A stretch of 64,000 bases of DNA from Pseudoneobacillus sp052180215 (GTDB taxonomy: Bacteria > Bacillota > Bacilli > Bacillales > Cytobacillaceae), in NCBI RefSeq assembly GCF_052180215.1, contig NZ_CP197471.1:902001-966000 (forward strand). The letters are read 5' to 3'. The notes beneath the pieces were generated by a model. The model was not told where the DNA came from. It did not search any database and saw only the letters and a program-made list of their open reading frames with translations. The translations under genes and the position numbers were made by a program. Shown piece after piece: positions 17,830-25,759 of this stretch (positions are counted from its first letter, which is position 1; each line of letters begins with the position of its first letter).

Positions 17830-18666
17830 TTATTTTAAATAAAAATCACCAGAAGAAGTGTGAGCATTCACTTTATATTCTCCTAAGCCAATTTTACCAA
17901 TTACTTGATGTTCTGACTTCACCTCATAATTCACATCATTTAATGTAACATCAGCTTCGCCAGAGCTTGCACCAAAATTGATGCTTAATGATTTCGGTTC
18001 CTTCTGAAATTCAACAGAAATATCTCCACTGCTAGTGTTCGCGTTAATATTACCGGATGCTTGTTCATTTTGGATAAAAATATCACCAGAAGAACTTTCA
18101 AGTGTCAAATCCCCTATAACATTTGAAAGATTCATTTCTCCAGAAGAGGTGTGGAATAAATGACTGTTACTTTTCACGTTATGAAGAATGATGTCACCAG
18201 AGCTTGTTTCAAGTGATAATTCCTTTACATTTAAATCCTTCATTTCAATATCGCCAGATGAATTATCAATTTTTAAAGAATCATAAACTTTATTCGGTAA
18301 ATAAACATCCACTTGGGTATCAATGATTAATACCCCAATATTTAATTTAACTTGGTCTTCCCCTTTTAAGCCGATTTTTAGCCTGTTGCCTTTTTCTTGT
18401 ACATCCAATGTGATTTTATTTTTCAATTTCTTGCTTATTTTTCCGTTAAAATCTACAGTGATTTTTTCATCCTCGGTTGGATGCATAGATATATCAGTAG
18501 AAGATAAGTCCATTTCAATTTCAGAGATATCAGTATTATTAATTACTGCTTGGTCACTCACATCATATGTGTCTAATGAAAACCCGCCGGAGGCACTGAC
18601 AGATACTAAAGTTCCTATTACTCCAATAATAAATAATACTAACAAGCTGTAGATTAGTTTTTTCAT
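17830..18666 (-). CDS. DUF4097 family surface beta-repeat protein (LiaG-like)
   Basis: One N-terminal helix (residues ~4-22) anchors an extracellular parallel beta-structure. Seven copies of an SSG(D/E) turn (DNSSGDIE, ETSSGDII, HTSSGEMN, ESSSGDIF, NTSSGDIS, GASSGEAD, HTSSGDFY) mark the DUF4097 repeats. A longer frame exists upstream, but ATG 18666 overlaps the stop of the DUF1700 gene as ATGA and has AAAGGAGG 8 bases away, so I use it. It is the last gene of a PadR-DUF1700-DUF4097 operon. Related proteins accompany envelope-stress systems; the exact role is unknown. Confidence 0.85.
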   Translation of the reverse strand: MKKLIYSLLVLFIIGVIGTLVSVSASGGFSLDTYDVSDQAVINNTDISEIEMDLSSTDISMHPTEDEKITVDFNGKISKKLKNKITLDVQEKGNRLKIGLKGEDQVKLNIGVLIIDTQVDVYLPNKVYDSLKIDNSSGDIEMKDLNVKELSLETSSGDIILHNVKSNSHLFHTSSGEMNLSNVIGDLTLESSSGDIFIQNEQASGNINANTSSGDISVEFQKEPKSLSINFGASSGEADVTLNDVNYEVKSEHQVIGKIGLGEYKVNAHTSSGDFYLK

Positions 18667-19253
18667 GCCGCTTGACCTCCTTTGATTACTTTTACATTGA
18701 ATTTGATATATCGAAGAATCACCCTTGAGCAAAGTTTGCCGAGCTGAATCATACCGATACTCATTAACAAACCTAAACTAATTGCTGTAAGCGACACAAA
18801 GAAATTAACAGCAAAGGTTTCATAACTATATCCTAGAAAATAGGAGGTTAGGATCACTAAGGGTAGTACTGTTAATGCAAATGAAACCGCACATAGAGCA
18901 ACATAAGCTCCAAATAGACCAGCGACAGGTCCAATTATAAAAATGAGATTAAATAAACTTAAACTAACCCCAGCAATAATAGATCGAAATATATTTGTTG
19001 AAGGCTTATCCTTTACTTCATCCGTTTCCGTTTCCTTTTCTTTTTCAGTTCTTCCAATTCGGTATTCAGCTAACAAATCCCGGGCTATAACATGAGGGTC
19101 ACCTAACTCTTCCATTAATTCTCTTTGGCTCTTCCCATTGGCTAAGCCAATTTCAAAATGTTCCTGATAGTCATAAAGCATTTCTTTACGATCTAGTTCA
19201 GGGACTCTACTTAATAATTCTTCCAATTTAGTTAAAAACTCATTTTGCATCAT
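18663..19253 (-). CDS. DUF1700 / HAAS-domain membrane protein
   Basis: About 196 residues. The N-terminal ~65 residues are the helical HAAS/DUF1700 domain (FLTKLEELLSRVPELDRKEMLYDYQEHFEIGL...GDPHVIARDLLAEYRI), followed by a charged linker and four membrane helices. ATG 19253 is preferred over TTG 19259 because GAGGAGGG is 8 bases from the former. It overlaps the upstream padR gene and the downstream DUF4097 gene, so the three are co-translated. HAAS proteins usually partner PadR regulators, probably transmitting membrane state to them; that is inference. Confidence 0.85.
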   Translation of the reverse strand: MMQNEFLTKLEELLSRVPELDRKEMLYDYQEHFEIGLANGKSQRELMEELGDPHVIARDLLAEYRIGRTEKEKETETDEVKDKPSTNIFRSIIAGVSLSLFNLIFIIGPVAGLFGAYVALCAVSFALTVLPLVILTSYFLGYSYETFAVNFFVSLTAISLGLLMSIGMIQLGKLCSRVILRYIKFNVKVIKGGQAA

Positions 19254-19569
19254 TTCCAATTCCCTCCTCTATAAATTGATTTACAGCAGTTGAAAACTGC
19301 TTCCATTCTTCAACCAAAAGATTCATATATTCTTTACCTAGATGGGTTAAAGAATAGTATTTTCTTGGAGGTCCTTCTGTCGACTCTGCTAAGTATGTTG
19401 TTAAATAGTCATCTTTTGTTAGCCTTCTAAGCAATGGATAAAGGGTTCCTTCCGCCACTTCAATCTTATTGGATATATTTTGGGCTAATTCATATCCGTA
19501 TTGGTCCTTTTTAGAAATAAGGAGCAGTACACAGAGCTCGAGAACCCCTTTTTTAAATTGAACATTCAA
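19240..19569 (-). CDS. PadR family transcriptional regulator
   Basis: A 109-residue winged-helix regulator of the short PadR class: VLELCVLLLISKKDQYGYELAQNI (helix-turn-helix entry), EGTLYPLLRRLTKDDYL (recognition helix) and GPPRKYYSLTHLGKEYM (wing and following helix). The start is TTG at 19569, 8 bases after AGGAGG. First gene of an overlapping three-gene operon. Its likely targets include its own promoter: three copies of (A/G)GTACTGA lie in the 130 bases upstream. The ligand or signal is unknown. Confidence 0.9.
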   Translation of the reverse strand: MNVQFKKGVLELCVLLLISKKDQYGYELAQNISNKIEVAEGTLYPLLRRLTKDDYLTTYLAESTEGPPRKYYSLTHLGKEYMNLLVEEWKQFSTAVNQFIEEGIGNDAK

Positions 19570-19611
19570 GGAATTAACCTCCTAGTTTTTATCAGTTACC
19601 TTATCATGTTT

Positions 19612-19706
19612 AGTACTGACTAATGTATAGTAGTAATGTGAAAAAATAACAAATTTTCCCACAAGTATTATCATATAACACAGTACTGAATATTGCAAGG
19701 TACTGA
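19612..19706. promoter_or_regulatory. Three GTACTGA repeats upstream of padR
   Basis: GTACTGA occurs at 19613-19619, 19683-19689 and 19700-19706 in the padR/DUF975 intergenic region. They are direct, not classic PadR dyads, so a regulator role is tentative. Confidence 0.3.
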
Positions 19707-19831
19707 ATGAAAAAAATTCCAATTAACAGGACAAAAGTTTTAGTTTTATTAAAAGTAAAAATTTCGATGCTAACATGTCATTTTGTACGTATACATAGAA
19801 AAGAGTTTACACCAAAGGAGAGTGATCATGT

Positions 19832-20491
19832 ATGTCCATTGTAGAGATAAAAAGAACAGCAAGAAGGGCATTGAAAGGTAAATGGGGATTGGCCGTTCAA
19901 TTGACATTACTAGTCTATCTCATTACCACTATTTTTCCTTATTTAGTGGAGGTATTTATAAGTGGGGGATTCTCTAATTGGTGGTATCAAAAGGAAACTC
20001 CAATTGCAGCTGATTTAATTAATATTTTGGTGTCCCTAGCCGTGATTCCACTGTCTGTATCCACTTATTGGTTTTATCTAGGAGTCATTAGATCCGAAAA
20101 TGTTTCAATCGAGAAAGTATTTTCTGTTTATAAGGATGGAACAACCTCCTTTAAATTAATAGGTGCATCCTTCTTAATGGGGATATTTGTCTTTTTATGG
20201 TCCTTATTATTGATTATTCCTGGCATCATAAAAGCTATTTCTTATTCACAAACTTTTTTCATATTAAAAGATCATCCAGAGTATTCGGTGCTTGAAGCCA
20301 TTTCAGAAAGTAAAAAGCGGATGAAGGGCTACAAATGGAAATATTTAATTTTGTATATAAGCTTTCTTGGCTGGGCAATTCTTTGCTTATTTACACTAGG
20401 AATCGGTTTACTATGGCTAACTCCATACGTTACTGCCTCAGTCGCAACCTTTTATAATGAACATATCTGTACAAAGAAGGAGGAATTTTAA
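19832..20491 (+). CDS. DUF975 family membrane protein
   Basis: A 219-residue protein with the DUF975 N-terminal motif IVEIKRTARRALKGKWGLAV followed by about five membrane helices and the conserved AISYSQTFFILKDHPEYSVLEAISESKKRMKGYKWKYL segment near the middle. Family function is unknown. AAAGGAGAG lies 11 bases before the ATG. It is divergent from the padR operon and shares the 260-base intergenic region with it, so common control is possible. Confidence 0.8.
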   Translation: MSIVEIKRTARRALKGKWGLAVQLTLLVYLITTIFPYLVEVFISGGFSNWWYQKETPIAADLINILVSLAVIPLSVSTYWFYLGVIRSENVSIEKVFSVYKDGTTSFKLIGASFLMGIFVFLWSLLLIIPGIIKAISYSQTFFILKDHPEYSVLEAISESKKRMKGYKWKYLILYISFLGWAILCLFTLGIGLLWLTPYVTASVATFYNEHICTKKEEF

Positions 20492-20499
20492 AACAAATC

Positions 20500-20529
20500 A
20501 AAAAGGGAGCTCGGATGAGTTCCCTTTTT
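20500..20529. terminator. Bidirectional intrinsic terminator
   Basis: AAAAAGGGAGCTC / GAGTTCCCTTTTT stem (one wobble), four-base loop, between convergent genes. Confidence 0.87.
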
Positions 20530-20532
20530 GAT

Positions 20533-21174
20533 TTATAATCGAATTTTAAATTGACCACCATGATCTTTTTCCATAATTGAAAGCTTTAGAGAGTGATTAA
20601 ATCTTTTGGATAGTCCTTTTATGATACCGTGATTAAAAGCGCTATGATAGTGGGGAGTATAGCAAAACATATGCAGCTCATTAGTGGTCAGCATATATGG
20701 TAAATATTCTCCAATATAAACCTTGGATTTATGATTTAAACAATAAATTTGGGTTAGGTTTTCCAATGAGCTCTTAAAATCCTTTATAGAATCAGGAAAG
20801 ATACATTTCTCAGGAACAAACTCACCCATATATTCTACAGCATCCAAACCGTAATTTTTTTCAACGGTATCTAGCAATAAATTGACCAGATTAATATCGT
20901 ACCATTTCTGTGATCGATTAATTTTGGTTTCAATAAGAGAATTCAAATCCAATTTTTCTTTTTCTGCTACTTCTAAAATGTTTAAAATTGCATTTGAATG
21001 AACACTGGATTGTGAATAATCTACTTCGGATGTGGACATAGTTGTTCGGCCTTGGTAATTTAAAAATTGGTTTAGCTGCTGGCTTATTTGTAGAGTTTCT
21101 CTAGAAGTTAAACTTGATATGTTTGTATTTTCATATAATTCGTTTCGTAAGTTTTCGATAACCAAATTTATCAT
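20533..21174 (-). CDS. Spo0E-like N-terminal domain fused to a sensor-like C-terminal domain
   Basis: A 213-residue protein. Residues ~1-42 (MINLVIENLRNELYENTN...SRETLQISQQLNQFL) match the helical hairpin of Spo0E aspartyl-phosphate phosphatases, but the usual SQELD signature reads SQQLN, with Asn for the Asp needed for activity in studied members. Residues ~65-213 contain WYDINLVNLLLDTVEKNYGLDAVEYMGE, then YTPHYHSAFNHGIIKGLSKRF, which recalls the NPYPCxFDxGIIxGIAxRF motif of bacterial cysteine/heme-type sensor domains, with the cysteine lost. Free-standing Spo0E proteins are only 50-90 residues. ATG 21174 has GAAGGAAG 8 bases upstream. Function not established. Confidence 0.6.
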   Translation of the reverse strand: MINLVIENLRNELYENTNISSLTSRETLQISQQLNQFLNYQGRTTMSTSEVDYSQSSVHSNAILNILEVAEKEKLDLNSLIETKINRSQKWYDINLVNLLLDTVEKNYGLDAVEYMGEFVPEKCIFPDSIKDFKSSLENLTQIYCLNHKSKVYIGEYLPYMLTTNELHMFCYTPHYHSAFNHGIIKGLSKRFNHSLKLSIMEKDHGGQFKIRL

Positions 21175-21285
21175 AAACATCTTCCTTCAGTATTTTCGAT
21201 AATGTTCAGAAAAAATATTTAATTGATTTTTATAATATCATAAATTTCAAAACTTCAAAAATAACAAGAAACATCAACAAAAAAA

Positions 21286-21305
21286 GTCCCCACTTGAGTG
21301 GAGAC
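21286..21305 (-). terminator. Intrinsic terminator, minus strand
   Basis: Read on the minus strand: GTCTCCAC-TCAA-GTGGGGAC followed by TTTTTTT, just after the pepT stop. Confidence 0.85.
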
Positions 21306-21314
21306 CTCTATTTC

Positions 21315-22547
21315 TTACGCTCTTTTTTCAAAAAGTTGAACCACTTCGATAATAACATTTGTCGCTTTTTCCATATTATCAACGGAGATAAATTCATACT
21401 TTCCGTGATAATTTTCACCACCAGTGAAGATGTTTGGAGTTGGAAGTCCCATGTAAGAAAGTTGAGAACCATCCGTGCCGCCACGAATAGGCTTAAAGAT
21501 TGGTTTAATGTCTAACTTTATCATCGCTTCCTCTACGATGTCGACAATTTCCTTAACCGGTTCTATTTTTTCTTTCATGTTGTAATATTGATCTTTCATA
21601 TCAAGCAAAATATTATCCTGGCCATATTTTGTACGTAATTCATTTACGATGCTTTCGATTTTTGCTTTACGTGCTTCAAAGTTTTGTTTATCAAAATCAC
21701 GGATAATGTAGGATAAAGTTGTTTTCTCGACATCACCTTGAAAAGAACCTAAATGATAAAAACCTTCATATCCTTCTGTATATTCAGGTGCTTCTTCTGC
21801 AGGAAGTTTGCTATGAAATTCCATTGCTATTTTGGCAGAGTTGACCATTTTTCCTTTAGCAGTACCTGGATGAATATTGCTACCTTTAAATGTTAATTTA
21901 GCACCAGCTGCATTAAAGCTTTCATATTCAAGTTCCCCGAGTGGGCCGCCATCCATGGTATAGGCAAAATTAGCCCCGAAGGCTGCTACATCAAATTTGT
22001 GAGGACCTCTGCCGATTTCTTCATCAGGAGTAAAAGCGACTCTTATTTTTCCATGCTTTATTTCAGGATGTTGGATTAAATATTCCATTGCCGTCATGAT
22101 TTCAGCAATTCCTGCTTTATTGTCTGCCCCAAGAAGTGTAGTACCGTCAGTAGTGATTAAGGTATGACCTTTATAGTTTTCCATTTGCGGGAAGTCCTTT
22201 GTTGTTAGGACGATATGTAATTCCTCATTTAAAACGATGTTTTCACCGTCATAGTTTTCAACGACTTGTGGCTTGACGTTCTTTCCAGTAAAGTCCGTTG
22301 CCGTATCTACATGGGCCAAAAAGCCAATGGTTGGAACTCCTTTTTCCGTATTAGAAGGAAGAGTGGCCATCACATAACCGTTTTCATCCATTGTTACTTC
22401 TGTCATACCAATTGCTTTTAGTTCATCTACAAGCATTCCAGCCAATGTTAATTGACCTGGGGTGGAAGGGCATGTTTCACTTTCATCGTTCGATTGTGTA
22501 TCCACCACTACATAGGATGTCAGTCTTTTAATCAAATCTTTTTGCAA
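21315..22547 (-). CDS. pepT: Peptidase T (tripeptide aminopeptidase)
   Basis: Cytosolic M20 family di-zinc aminopeptidase releasing the N-terminal residue of tripeptides. Visible ligands: His in GFLAHVDTATDF, the bridging Asp in LLGADNKAGIAE, and the catalytic Glu pair in TPDEEIGRG; the C-terminal RGGTDGSQLSYMGLPTPNIFTGG is characteristic of PepT. 410 residues is the family length. The start is TTG at 22547 behind a weak AAGGAAA, giving MQKDLIKRL. Single gene with its own terminator. Confidence 0.94.
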   Translation of the reverse strand: MQKDLIKRLTSYVVVDTQSNDESETCPSTPGQLTLAGMLVDELKAIGMTEVTMDENGYVMATLPSNTEKGVPTIGFLAHVDTATDFTGKNVKPQVVENYDGENIVLNEELHIVLTTKDFPQMENYKGHTLITTDGTTLLGADNKAGIAEIMTAMEYLIQHPEIKHGKIRVAFTPDEEIGRGPHKFDVAAFGANFAYTMDGGPLGELEYESFNAAGAKLTFKGSNIHPGTAKGKMVNSAKIAMEFHSKLPAEEAPEYTEGYEGFYHLGSFQGDVEKTTLSYIIRDFDKQNFEARKAKIESIVNELRTKYGQDNILLDMKDQYYNMKEKIEPVKEIVDIVEEAMIKLDIKPIFKPIRGGTDGSQLSYMGLPTPNIFTGGENYHGKYEFISVDNMEKATNVIIEVVQLFEKRA

Positions 22548-22641
22548 TTTTCCTTCATCTCCTATCCTTCATTATAATTTCATATTATCATATCTTTAGT
22601 TAGTTAAATACTTCCAATATCATTATAAATAAGGGGATATT

Positions 22642-23139
22642 ATGGGAATAAATATAAGACAAGTTAATGATTCGGACAGAAAGTTTATTATTAGTCTTGC
22701 GGAAAGATTTAATGAATTTGCCTTTATGGGGTGGAGAGACCCCCAGGCAATGAATGAAGCTCAAGTAAGAATGGCTAAAGAATCATTTGGCCAAAAGGAT
22801 TCTGATTCAGATATGTTTATTGCCGAAAACGAAAATCAAGTACGATTAGGCTTTTTACATATGAGTAAAAATGAAGACTATTTTACTGGTGAAAAACAGG
22901 GTTATATTTCATCTATTGTCGTTTCAAAAGAAGGGGAGGGCAAGGGGATTGCCAAAAAGCTCATGAAGACTGCTGAAGAATGGAGTATTCAAAAAGGTTA
23001 TAAACAGATCGTTCTTCATGTTTTTGCTAATAATGAAAGAGCTATTCGATTCTATGAACATTTGAATTATGAAACAGAAATCGTAAAAATGGTGAAAGAA
23101 ATAAATTCTGAAGACAAAAGTTCAAGAGAAGTAGAATGA
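22642..23139 (+). CDS. GNAT family N-acetyltransferase
   Basis: A 165-residue acetyl-CoA dependent N-acyltransferase. The acetyl-CoA loop is VSKEGEGKGIAKKLMKTAEEW (Q/RxxGxG/A pattern as GEGKGI), followed by the conserved beta-5/alpha-4 region IVLHVFANNERAIRFYEHLNYETE. Substrate cannot be predicted. ATG follows AAGGGGA. It is followed by ~118 bases with no gene and then the rhodanese gene. Confidence 0.85.
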   Translation: MGINIRQVNDSDRKFIISLAERFNEFAFMGWRDPQAMNEAQVRMAKESFGQKDSDSDMFIAENENQVRLGFLHMSKNEDYFTGEKQGYISSIVVSKEGEGKGIAKKLMKTAEEWSIQKGYKQIVLHVFANNERAIRFYEHLNYETEIVKMVKEINSEDKSSREVE

Positions 23140-23257
23140 TATACGACAAAGAAATAAAGAATCTGCAGACGTTATTGGGTTTAGAAAAAGAGTATAATTC
23201 ATTTGTACAATAGAAGGGCTTTTGAATAAAACATATATGATAAGGAGCGAAATATTA

Positions 23258-23587
23258 GTGACTATTAGAAAAATATCGCCAAAAGAATTAGCAGAAAAAA
23301 TGTTAAAGGAAGATAATGTTCAACTTTTAGATGTAAGAGCAGCTGATAAATATCAAGCTTTTCATATTGAAGGTACAAATTGGAACATACCGAAGAATGC
23401 TATTTTTGATTTGGATGAAAATCTACTTGCCGTTTTACCAAAAGAAAAGGAAATTATTGTTACCTGCACAACTGGAAATTCGGCAACTAAATGTGCTGAG
23501 ATTTTAGCTGGAAAGGATTATAATGTGGTAGTGTTAGAAGGCGGAGTAACAGCTTGGAAGGAATATAAAAATCCGTCTAAATCATAA
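23258..23587 (+). CDS. Single-domain rhodanese-like protein
   Basis: A 109-residue rhodanese domain: LLDVRAADKYQAFHIEGTNWNIP at the N-terminus and the active-site loop VTCTTGNSATKC with Cys70, then the C-terminal VVLEGGVTAWKEYKN. It can carry persulfide sulfur. A TTG start at 23222 is possible, but AAGGAGCG sits 8 bases before GTG 23258, giving MTIRKISPKEL, so I use that. It lies 21 bases upstream of the BASS transporter gene and is probably co-transcribed. Confidence 0.85.
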   Translation: MTIRKISPKELAEKMLKEDNVQLLDVRAADKYQAFHIEGTNWNIPKNAIFDLDENLLAVLPKEKEIIVTCTTGNSATKCAEILAGKDYNVVVLEGGVTAWKEYKNPSKS

Positions 23588-23608
23588 CCGATTGGATGAG
23601 ACCAAATC

Positions 23609-24574
23609 ATGCTTCAGAGTATTAATAAACAACTAGAAAAAATTATGCCTCTCATTACACCGGCAAGTGTAGTGCTCGGGGTATTAGTATCTGCGTATAT
23701 AAAGGATTATTCTTTTTTAATCCCGTGGATTTTCGCTTTTATGACTTTTTCCGGTAGCTTAGGATCGAATTTTGGGTCTTTAAAGGATGCTTTTATGCAT
23801 CCACTACCGATTGTGATAACGCTACTCATTTTGCATGTTGTCATGCCATTATGGGCTTGGAGCATCGGACATATCGTATTTAGTGAAGATATTTTTACAA
23901 TAACAGGATTAATTCTAGGCATGGCCATTCCAACAGGGATAACAAGCATGATCTGGGTTTCTATTTACAAAGGAAATATTCCAATTACCTTATCACTAAT
24001 CCTAGTTGATACGTTACTTTCGCCGATACTAGTACCATTCACGATTTCACTGATCGTTGGGCAAAAAATTGAAATGGATGTTTCCAGTATCATGACAGGG
24101 CTGCTAGGAATGATTGTGATTCCATCTCTATTAGGGATGCTCATTAACCATCTAACTAAAGGAAAGGTGAAAGAGGTTTGGAGTCCACGGCTTGCTCCTT
24201 TTTCGAAAATTGGTATCGGTGCAGTGGTCATGTTAAATGGTGCGGTAGTAGCTCCGCATTTACGAAACATTAGTTTAGAGCTTGTTATTATAGCGATAGC
24301 AGTGTTTTTTATTGCCATAACTGGATATTTCTTTTCTTTTATCATTGGAAAAATTATATTCAAAAATAAAGAAACGGTTGTTGCATTAACGTTTACTGGT
24401 GGGATGAGAAATATTAGTGCTGGGGCTGTTATAGCCACTTCATATTTCCCAGCAGCCGTTGCCGTACCCGTTGTGGTTGGAATGCTGTTCCAGCAGGTGT
24501 TAGCTTCATTAAGCGGCTACTTAATAGACCGGCATTATCACCGTCATGAATCTAAAACACAACTAACAGCATAG
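23609..24574 (+). CDS. Bile acid:sodium symporter (BASS) family transporter
   Basis: A 321-residue protein with nine to ten helices of the BASS fold, including the crossover sequences GLILGMAIPTGITSMIW and TFTGGMRNISAGAVIA that line the substrate site in structures of the family. Bacterial members carry diverse organic anions, often pantoate- or keto acid-like; no substrate can be assigned here. It follows the rhodanese gene closely and ends at a strong terminator. The ribosome binding site is weak (GGATGAGA). Confidence 0.83.
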   Translation: MLQSINKQLEKIMPLITPASVVLGVLVSAYIKDYSFLIPWIFAFMTFSGSLGSNFGSLKDAFMHPLPIVITLLILHVVMPLWAWSIGHIVFSEDIFTITGLILGMAIPTGITSMIWVSIYKGNIPITLSLILVDTLLSPILVPFTISLIVGQKIEMDVSSIMTGLLGMIVIPSLLGMLINHLTKGKVKEVWSPRLAPFSKIGIGAVVMLNGAVVAPHLRNISLELVIIAIAVFFIAITGYFFSFIIGKIIFKNKETVVALTFTGGMRNISAGAVIATSYFPAAVAVPVVVGMLFQQVLASLSGYLIDRHYHRHESKTQLTA

Positions 24575-24581
24575 TTTTTAC

Positions 24582-24620
24582 AAAAAGGAGCAGGAAATCC
24601 TACATTTCTTGCTCCTTTTT
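24582..24620 (+). terminator. Intrinsic terminator
   Basis: 17-bp stem (AAAAAGGAGCAGGAAAT / ATTTCTTGCTCCTTTTT, one wobble) with a T tail. Confidence 0.88.
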
Positions 24621-24684
24621 TTGTATAAGATTGAAAATATTATAAATAATAAAACGGGGTTAAAATTATGCAAAAGGAGAATAC

Positions 24685-25335
24685 ATGATGAAAAAACACT
24701 ATTTGTCATTCATTTTATCATTCGTTTTAGTTGTCTTTATGAGTTCCCAGCTGAACGCAGTAGCAGAAAAGGCTCCAGCGAAGGGTACTAGCTACACGGA
24801 GTCTCATATTAAGTTAAAATATAGAATGCAGGAGTTATGGATCGAACATGCCTGGTGGACAAGAAGTTTTATTGTCAGCAGCTTAGCAGGAATAGAAGAT
24901 CAACAAGCCGTGTTAAATAGACTTTTACAAAATCAAGTCGACATCGGTGATACGATTAAACCTTACTATGGGGAAGAAGCGGGAACGAAGCTAACAGCAC
25001 TATTAAATGAACATATTCTAATTGCTGGAAGTATCGTTGAGGCTGCTAAAAAAGGTGACCAAGCCAATGTGGATAAATTGAATAAAGAGTGGACTCGCAA
25101 CGCTGATCAGATTGTTGCGTTCTTATCAAGTGCCAACCCAAAATGGAATAAAAAAGAATTGACCGATATGTTTTATTTGCACCTAAAACTGACTAATGAT
25201 GAAGTTGTCGACAGACTCAAAAAGGATTGGGAAAACGATATTCGCACGGCAGATCGAAATGAAGAGCATCTTATTCACATGGCTGATTTTTTAACAGATG
25301 GAATCGTAAAGCAATTCCCTAAAAAGTTTAAATAA
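24685..25335 (+). CDS. Secreted helical-bundle protein of unknown function
   Basis: A 216-residue exported protein with a clear signal peptide (KKHYLSFILSFVLVVFMSSQLNAVA, cleavage near residue 27). The mature part is almost all helix: ELWIEHAWWTRSFIVSSLAG, then RLLQNQVDIGDTIKPYYGEEAG and HILIAGSIVEAAKKGD, a pattern I recognise from a Bacillus family often misannotated as an enzyme. Paired Trp residues in HAWWTR and AANPKWN-like segments are conserved in memory. No catalytic motif is visible. AAAGGAG precedes the ATG pair at 24685/24688. Monocistronic. Confidence 0.7.
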   Translation: MMKKHYLSFILSFVLVVFMSSQLNAVAEKAPAKGTSYTESHIKLKYRMQELWIEHAWWTRSFIVSSLAGIEDQQAVLNRLLQNQVDIGDTIKPYYGEEAGTKLTALLNEHILIAGSIVEAAKKGDQANVDKLNKEWTRNADQIVAFLSSANPKWNKKELTDMFYLHLKLTNDEVVDRLKKDWENDIRTADRNEEHLIHMADFLTDGIVKQFPKKFK

Positions 25336-25341
25336 AATAGT

Positions 25342-25375
25342 AAAAGCCAATTAGGTCAAAACTTAATTGGCTTTT
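25342..25375 (+). terminator. Intrinsic terminator
   Basis: AAAAGCCAATTA / TAATTGGCTTTT stem with a 10-base loop and T-rich tail. Confidence 0.87.
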
Positions 25376-25510
25376 TATTTTTTTAAAAAAGGATTTTACG
25401 ATATTTTAAAAGGAATTTCTTAATGGAAAAGATATAACCTATGATTTTGTTTATTTGAAACAAGAGTAAAATAGTTTTATAAGATGCGGCTCCCTTGGGT
25501 GGAATTTTAT

Positions 25511-25693
25511 CGGACTTACGTTCCGTTATTTGTGAAAATAATAGTGATTTCTTGTTCGTACCGGACCTATGTTCCGCTATTTAGGTGAAAGCTTGTCATT
25601 TTTAAGTGTTTATAAGCGAATAACGTACCCAGTGTCCTATAACACCATCAAAATAGCCTTTTTTATAAAAATAACGGATTCTATGTCCTATAA
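25511..25693. repeat. Four AAATAACGGA...GTCC repeat units, two in each orientation
   Basis: This ~420-base gap (25336-25759) holds no gene. Units of ~22 bases lie at about 25511-25532 and 25562-25583 (reading CGGACnTAnGTTCCGnTATTT) and, inverted, at about 25618-25641 and 25668-25693 (reading AATAACGnAnnnnntGTCCTATA). Possible function unknown. Confidence 0.6.
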
Positions 25694-25708
25694 AAAGTTG
25701 CAACAAGA

Positions 25709-25743
25709 AAAAAGCATGGATTTCACTTTTATCCATGCTTTTT
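25709..25743. terminator. Intrinsic terminator, used by the AtoE-like gene
   Basis: 13-bp perfect stem AAAAAGCATGGAT / ATCCATGCTTTTT; T runs on both strands. Confidence 0.86.
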
Positions 25744-25759
25744 TAAATGCATTTTAATA

